Assembly (NCBI GenBank): GCA_017552495.1
Contig: JAFZPW010000059.1
Span: 1-8,547 of the forward strand
Direction of reading: 5' to 3'
Source of the DNA: Clostridia bacterium
Lineage (GTDB): Bacteria; Bacillota; Clostridia; Oscillospirales; Butyricicoccaceae
Length of the DNA stretch: 8,547 nucleotides
Part shown: one piece after another, positions 5,214 to 8,547 of the stretch
Position numbering within the stretch: the stretch's first letter is position 1
Layout: every line of letters begins with the position of its first letter
Position numbers and translations under genes: made by a program
The notes under the pieces: generated by a model
Databases searched by the model: none
What the model saw: the letters and a program-made list of their open reading frames with translations, nothing else
Told to the model about the DNA's origin: nothing

Positions 5214-7151
5214 TTATTTTGCTTTCGTGGCGATCTCGGTGAGCAGATTGTTCAAAAACGCATCGGCGGTCATGCTCTGCGTCTCGCCGGTCTTGCGGGA
5301 GCGGACGGCCACCTGCTTTGCCTCGGCCTCCTTGTCGCCCAGCACCAGCATATAGGGGATCTTTTCCAACTGGGCGTCGCGGATTTTTTTGCCGATCTTT
5401 TCGCTGCGCTCGTCCAGCGTCACGCGGACGCCGGCGGCTTCCAGCGCGGCAAGGATCTCGCGGGCGTAGTCCAGGGTACGGTCGGTGATGGGGAGGATCC
5501 GCACCTGCTCGGGGGCCATCCAGGTGGGCAGCGCTCCGGCATAGGTCTCCAGCAGATAGGCCAGCGTCCGCTCGTAGCAGCCCAGACTGGTGCGATGGAT
5601 GATATAGGGCAGAACCTTCTGGCCGTTTTCGTCGGTGTAATACATCCCGTAGCGCTCGGCCAGCAGCATATCGATCTGGATGGTGACCAGCGTGTCTTCT
5701 TTGCCGAAGACGTTCTTGTACTGGATGTCCAGCTTGGGGCCGTAGAAGGCCGCCTCGTCGATGCCGATGTCGTATTTCACGCCCAGATCGTCCAAAATCT
5801 GGCCCATGACGCGCTGCGCCTCCTCCCACTGCTCCCGGGTACCCTCATACTTGTTGTTGGGGTTGGCAGGATCCCACTGAGAAAAGCGGAAGGTGCATTT
5901 GTCCAACAGACCCACGGTGTCCAGACAGTATTTCGCCAGATCGAGGCAGCCCTTGAATTCTTCCTCAAGCTGGTCGGGGCGCAGGACAAGATGGCCCTCG
6001 GAGATGGTGAACTGCCGCACGCGGATCAGACCGTGCATCTCGCCGCTGTCCTCGTTGCGGAACAGAGTGGAGGTCTCGCCCAGACGCATGGGCAGGTCGC
6101 GGTACGAGCGGCCCCGATTCAAAAACACCTGATACTGGAAGGGGCAGGTCATGGGACGCAGGGCGAAGCACTCCTTGGTCTCGTCGTCGGGGTCGCCCAG
6201 GATGAACATGCCGTCCCGGTAGTGATCCCAGTGGCCCGAGATCTTATAGAGCTCCCGCTTGGCAAAATACGGCGTCTTGGTCAAGACATAGCCCCGCCGG
6301 GCTTCTTCGTCCTCCACCCAGCGCTGCAAAATTTGGATGACCTTGGCGCCCTTGGGCAGCAGGATGGGCAGACCCTGCCCGATATAGTCCACGGTGGTGA
6401 AGTATTCCAGTTCGCGGCCCAGCTTGTTGTGGTCGCGCTTTCTGGCCTCCTCCTGCTCCTGCAGATAGGCTTCCAGATCCTCTTTTTTGGCAAAGGCGGT
6501 GGCGTAGATGCGCTGGAGCATCTTGCGGTTGGAGTCGCCTCGCCAATAGGCGCCGGTGCAGCTTGTGATCTTAAAGGCCTTGACGCCCGAGGTAGAGGGC
6601 AGGTGAGGCCCGGCGCACAGATCGGTGAAATCGCCCTGTTTGTAGAAGGAGATGACGGCGTCTTCCGGCAGATCCTCGATCAGCTCCACCTTGTAGGGCT
6701 CGTTCTGCTCCCGCATAAAGGCGATGGCCTCTGCCCGGGGCAGCTCAAAGCGCTCCAGCCGCAGACCCTCCTTGACGATCTTCTTCATTTCGGCCTCAAT
6801 CTTGTCCAGATCCTCCTGCAGGAAGGGCTTTTCCCGGTCGAAATCGTAGTAGAAGCCGTTTTCGATGGCCGGGCCGATGGCCAGTCGGGTCTCGGGATAC
6901 AGGCGCTTGACCGCCTGCGCCAGCACATGGGAGGCGGTGTGCCGCATGGTCCAGCGGCCGTCGGGATCGTCCCAGGTGAGGATCTCCACCCGGTCGCCGT
7001 CCTTCAAAACGGTGGGCAGACTCATGCGCTCGCCGTTGATGCGGGCGCACAGCGCCGCCTTGTAAAGCTCGGGAGAATGGGCCTTGGCGGCCTCCAGCGC
7101 ACGGGAGCCTTCCTCCAGCTCCACGGCCTTGCCGTTGACGATGATGTTCAT
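5214..7151 (-). CDS. thrS: Threonyl-tRNA synthetase
   Basis: This encodes a 645-residue class II synthetase that charges tRNA-Thr in the cytosol. Domains in order: TGS (about 1-62); editing/second-additional domain (about 65-225) with the HTASH motif H71/H75 plus C179 and H183, the set that deacylates Ser-tRNA-Thr; catalytic core (about 245-540) with zinc ligands C336 (MTCP), H387 (SEGH) and H519 (IIHR) and motif 2 around R365; and a C-terminal anticodon-binding domain (about 545-645). Motif 3 reads GCYERTLAYLLE, and the strand after motif 2 reads QFTISEGH rather than the E. coli-like FTQDDAH, so this is a divergent ThrRS subtype with all key ligands kept. ATG 7151 is chosen because AAAGAGGGAA lies six bases before it and the TGS domain begins there; the open frame upstream overlaps the T-box leader. 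Regulation is by tRNA-dependent antitermination. Confidence 0.97.
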   Translation of the reverse strand: MNIIVNGKAVELEEGSRALEAAKAHSPELYKAALCARINGERMSLPTVLKDGDRVEILTWDDPDGRWTMRHTASHVLAQAVKRLYPETRLAIGPAIENGFYYDFDREKPFLQEDLDKIEAEMKKIVKEGLRLERFELPRAEAIAFMREQNEPYKVELIEDLPEDAVISFYKQGDFTDLCAGPHLPSTSGVKAFKITSCTGAYWRGDSNRKMLQRIYATAFAKKEDLEAYLQEQEEARKRDHNKLGRELEYFTTVDYIGQGLPILLPKGAKVIQILQRWVEDEEARRGYVLTKTPYFAKRELYKISGHWDHYRDGMFILGDPDDETKECFALRPMTCPFQYQVFLNRGRSYRDLPMRLGETSTLFRNEDSGEMHGLIRVRQFTISEGHLVLRPDQLEEEFKGCLDLAKYCLDTVGLLDKCTFRFSQWDPANPNNKYEGTREQWEEAQRVMGQILDDLGVKYDIGIDEAAFYGPKLDIQYKNVFGKEDTLVTIQIDMLLAERYGMYYTDENGQKVLPYIIHRTSLGCYERTLAYLLETYAGALPTWMAPEQVRILPITDRTLDYAREILAALEAAGVRVTLDERSEKIGKKIRDAQLEKIPYMLVLGDKEAEAKQVAVRSRKTGETQSMTADAFLNNLLTEIATKAK

Positions 7152-7200
7152 GATGCGTTCCCTCTTTCGTTTCAGATTTGCCTTGTTTCGCCCTACGGGA

Positions 7201-7237
7201 ACGAAAAACGCCTCCGCACCCGTTGGGTGCAGAGGCG
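7201..7237 (-). terminator. Regulated terminator of the thrS T-box
   Basis: A 13-bp stem (7237-7225 with 7221-7209 on the minus strand, one G-T pair) has a 3-nt loop and is followed by TTTTT (7208-7204). Its 5' arm overlaps the antiterminator's 3' arm (7239-7231), so the two structures exclude each other. Confidence 0.92.
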
Positions 7238-7462
7238 GACAAAGCATCCGTGGTTCCACTCTGCTTGCAGATCGAGATCTGCCGCTCGTGTGCCTTAACG
7301 CGGCGAACGTCGCCCTCTCATGCAAGAGGCTTCGAAGGCGCTCCTCCCGGGTGGTAGAGCCTGCGGCATGGTCGCGGAGGGGACTTTCAGCCGATGATCC
7401 CCGCTCTCTTTCGCGCCGGGCGCCGCCGCCCGTCCCGTTCACAGGATTTGAATATCCGATTA
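7201..7462 (-). ncRNA. T-box leader of thrS
   Basis: Read on the minus strand, the leader runs from a start near 7462 to the terminator end at 7201. It contains the conserved T-box sequence AGAGTGGAACCACGG (7262 to 7248). The antiterminator can be drawn: AGAG (7262-7259) with CTCT (7234-7231), the 7-nt bulge TGGAACC (7258-7252) that binds the tRNA acceptor end, and CGGA (7250-7247) with TCCG (7239-7236). Further upstream are Stem I signatures: AGAGAGC, and a distal-loop-like GCTGAAAGTCC within 7381-7412. A threonine codon ACC (7355-7353) followed by A sits on the 3' side of Stem I and is the likely specifier. The bulge TGGA predicts U as tRNA discriminator base. Uncharged tRNA-Thr would favour the antiterminator and thrS transcription. 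The T-box assignment is firm; the exact specifier position is inferred. Confidence 0.93.
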
Positions 7463-7468
7463 CATGAT

Positions 7469-7497
7469 AGTATAGGCGTTTTGCCCGCAAAAGTCAA
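7469..7497 (-). promoter_or_regulatory. Promoter of thrS
   Basis: On the minus strand TTGACT (7497-7492) and TATACT (7474-7469) are separated by exactly 17 bp. Initiation near 7462 gives the T-box leader its full Stem I. The promoter begins 34 bases after the flotillin terminator, so thrS is an independent unit. Confidence 0.88.
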
Positions 7498-7531
7498 GCG
7501 GAAAGATTCGCTAAAACAGGAATTTTTTTTG

Positions 7532-7558
7532 AAAAAGCGGCGCCGCAAGGCGCCGCTT
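7532..7558 (-). terminator. Intrinsic terminator of the flotillin gene
   Basis: A perfect 10-bp inverted repeat (7558-7549 with 7544-7535 on the minus strand) has a 4-nt loop and is followed by TTTTT. It lies 15 bases downstream of the flotillin stop codon. A second T-poor, A-rich stretch follows before the thrS promoter. Confidence 0.87.
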
Positions 7559-7573
7559 GAAAAAACCGCGGGA

Positions 7574-8547
7574 TTATTCGTTTTCCGGCGCTTCGTCTTC
7601 CTGTGGCGCGTGCGCGTCCGCTTGGACGCTGGGCGCGGCGGAGATATGGACGTTGACGTCGGGCGTCTGGGCGGGAGCCGCCAGACGGCCGCCCAAAGCG
7701 CCTGCCAGCAGCGACCGGAGATCGAGTCCCAGCCCCTGGGTCATACCCTCGGTGATCTGGGTGGCGCCGTTGACGATGTCCCCGATGAGCTTGGCGCTGT
7801 TTCCCTCGCCGTACATGGTGATCTTATCCACCTTTGTCAGCGGTTCGGCCACGTTTCTGGCGATCTGAGGCAGGGCGTCCACAATCATCTCGATGATGGC
7901 GGCCTCGCCGTATTTTTTCATGGCCTCGGCCTTTTTGTCCACGCCCTCGGCCTCGGCCAGCGCCTTGGCGCGGATGGCTTCGGCCTCGGCCTCGCCCACG
8001 GCGCGGATACCGGCGGCCTCCTGCTCGCGGGCATAGCGAGCCGCCTCGGCGGCCTTCATCCGGGCGATGGCGGCCTGCTCCTGCTCATAGCGCTCGGCCT
8101 CGGCCTGCCGCTGGCGGGCGACCAGCTCGGCTTCGGCGGCCTTTTCCGCCTGATATTTGTCGGCGTCGGCCTGCTTGCGGATCACGGCGTCCAGTTCATA
8201 TTCCCGCAGCTCGATCTGCTTCTGCTTGAGTTCGGTTTCCCGCTGAGCGCGGGCGATGTTGGCGTCGGTCTCGGCCACTTCCTTCAGCTTGCGCTGATTT
8301 TCGGCCTCGATGCCCTTGGCGGCTTCGGCTTGCGCCCGTTCCTGGTCGGCCTCTTTTTGCAGACGCGCCTGCTTGATGGCCAGATCGTTGTTGCGGCGGG
8401 CGATCTCTTCCTGCGCCTGAACGCGGGCGTCGTTGGCCTGCTTCTCATTTTCCGCCTCGGCAATGGCGATCTCGCGCTGTGCGTTGGATTTGGCGATGGC
8501 GGCGCCCTTGCGGATCTGCTCCACGTTGTCGATACCCAGGTTGGTGA
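7574..8547 (-). CDS. Flotillin-family membrane scaffold protein (N-terminus outside window)
   Basis: The frame runs off the right edge, and about 323 C-terminal residues are visible. Flotillins (FloT/YuaG in Bacillus) are membrane-anchored oligomeric scaffolds of ordered lipid domains. The usual N-terminal anchor and SPFH domain must lie beyond 8547. What is seen is the flotillin domain. A long Ala/Glu/Gln-rich coiled coil covers roughly the first 215 visible residues, with repeated AEAE and RQAEAER patterns. Then comes the conserved end block MKKYGEAAIIEMIVDALPQI, followed by VAEPLTKVDKITMYGEG and a GLDLRSLLAG helix, closely resembling Bacillus FloT. An acidic, proline-containing tail (APQEDEAPENE) ends the protein. 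Alternative start codons such as GTG 8524 are internal to the coiled coil and are not starts. Many flotillin genes neighbour an NfeD gene; none is visible here. Confidence 0.93.
   Translation of the reverse strand, partial: TNLGIDNVEQIRKGAAIAKSNAQREIAIAEAENEKQANDARVQAQEEIARRNNDLAIKQARLQKEADQERAQAEAAKGIEAENQRKLKEVAETDANIARAQRETELKQKQIELREYELDAVIRKQADADKYQAEKAAEAELVARQRQAEAERYEQEQAAIARMKAAEAARYAREQEAAGIRAVGEAEAEAIRAKALAEAEGVDKKAEAMKKYGEAAIIEMIVDALPQIARNVAEPLTKVDKITMYGEGNSAKLIGDIVNGATQITEGMTQGLGLDLRSLLAGALGGRLAAPAQTPDVNVHISAAPSVQADAHAPQEDEAPENE

Noticed and set aside
5073..7298. A 741-codon open frame on the plus strand opposite thrS
   Set aside because: It is antisense to an unmistakable thrS, crosses the terminator and T-box, and its translation is low-complexity with no domain; it is a GC-driven shadow.
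7152..7490. A 113-codon N-terminal extension of ThrRS
   Set aside because: The region is a T-box leader with promoter and terminator; the real start has a Shine-Dalgarno and begins the TGS domain.
7920..8540. DNA repeat array in the GGCCTCGGC-rich stretch
   Set aside because: The repetition comes from Ala/Glu codons of the flotillin coiled coil and has no regular unit or spacing; it is not a CRISPR or tandem repeat.

Overview
The window looks like a chromosomal segment of a fairly GC-rich Firmicute, most likely a gut-type clostridium (Ruminococcaceae/Oscillospiraceae-like). This rests on a T-box leader controlling thrS, strong AGGAGG-type ribosome binding sites, an XRE regulator fused to a membrane domain, and the overall gene content. 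No species is claimed. I see no mobile element, CRISPR array, tRNA or rRNA.

Plus strand, left to right. The 3' end of an unrecognised gene (1-293) closes with a strong terminator. A near-consensus promoter (341-369) then starts a roughly 200-nt leader that carries a possible 28-codon upstream ORF and several mutually exclusive RNA pairings. The leader feeds a tightly packed three-gene unit: the magnesium transporter mgtE, a hotdog thioesterase related to fluoroacetyl-CoA thioesterase (FlK), and an acetamidase/formamidase. A 14-bp terminator stem ends it. Next comes a single gene for an XRE repressor with a C-terminal membrane domain; a perfect dyad overlaps its -10. After it is a visibly AT-richer single gene with its own strong promoter, encoding a zinc-dependent phospholipase C-fold protein.

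Minus strand, reading right to left. The 3' part of a flotillin gene (SPFH domain outside the window) ends in a terminator. A consensus promoter then starts a T-box leader (about 7462 to 7201) and thrS, threonyl-tRNA synthetase. thrS converges on the phospholipase-fold gene, and the two share a perfect inverted repeat that can serve as a bidirectional terminator.

The T-box/thrS unit is a complete, classical regulatory circuit: uncharged tRNA-Thr stabilises the antiterminator and allows synthetase expression. The least explained part is the mgtE leader. It has no recognisable M-box magnesium riboswitch. Instead it has a good candidate upstream ORF, a long hairpin whose loop can pair downstream past the uORF stop, and a segment that can pair either with the mgtE Shine-Dalgarno region or with the start of the uORF. 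This is the best candidate in the window for an undescribed regulatory system. The co-transcription of mgtE with a thioesterase and an amidase is also unexplained.
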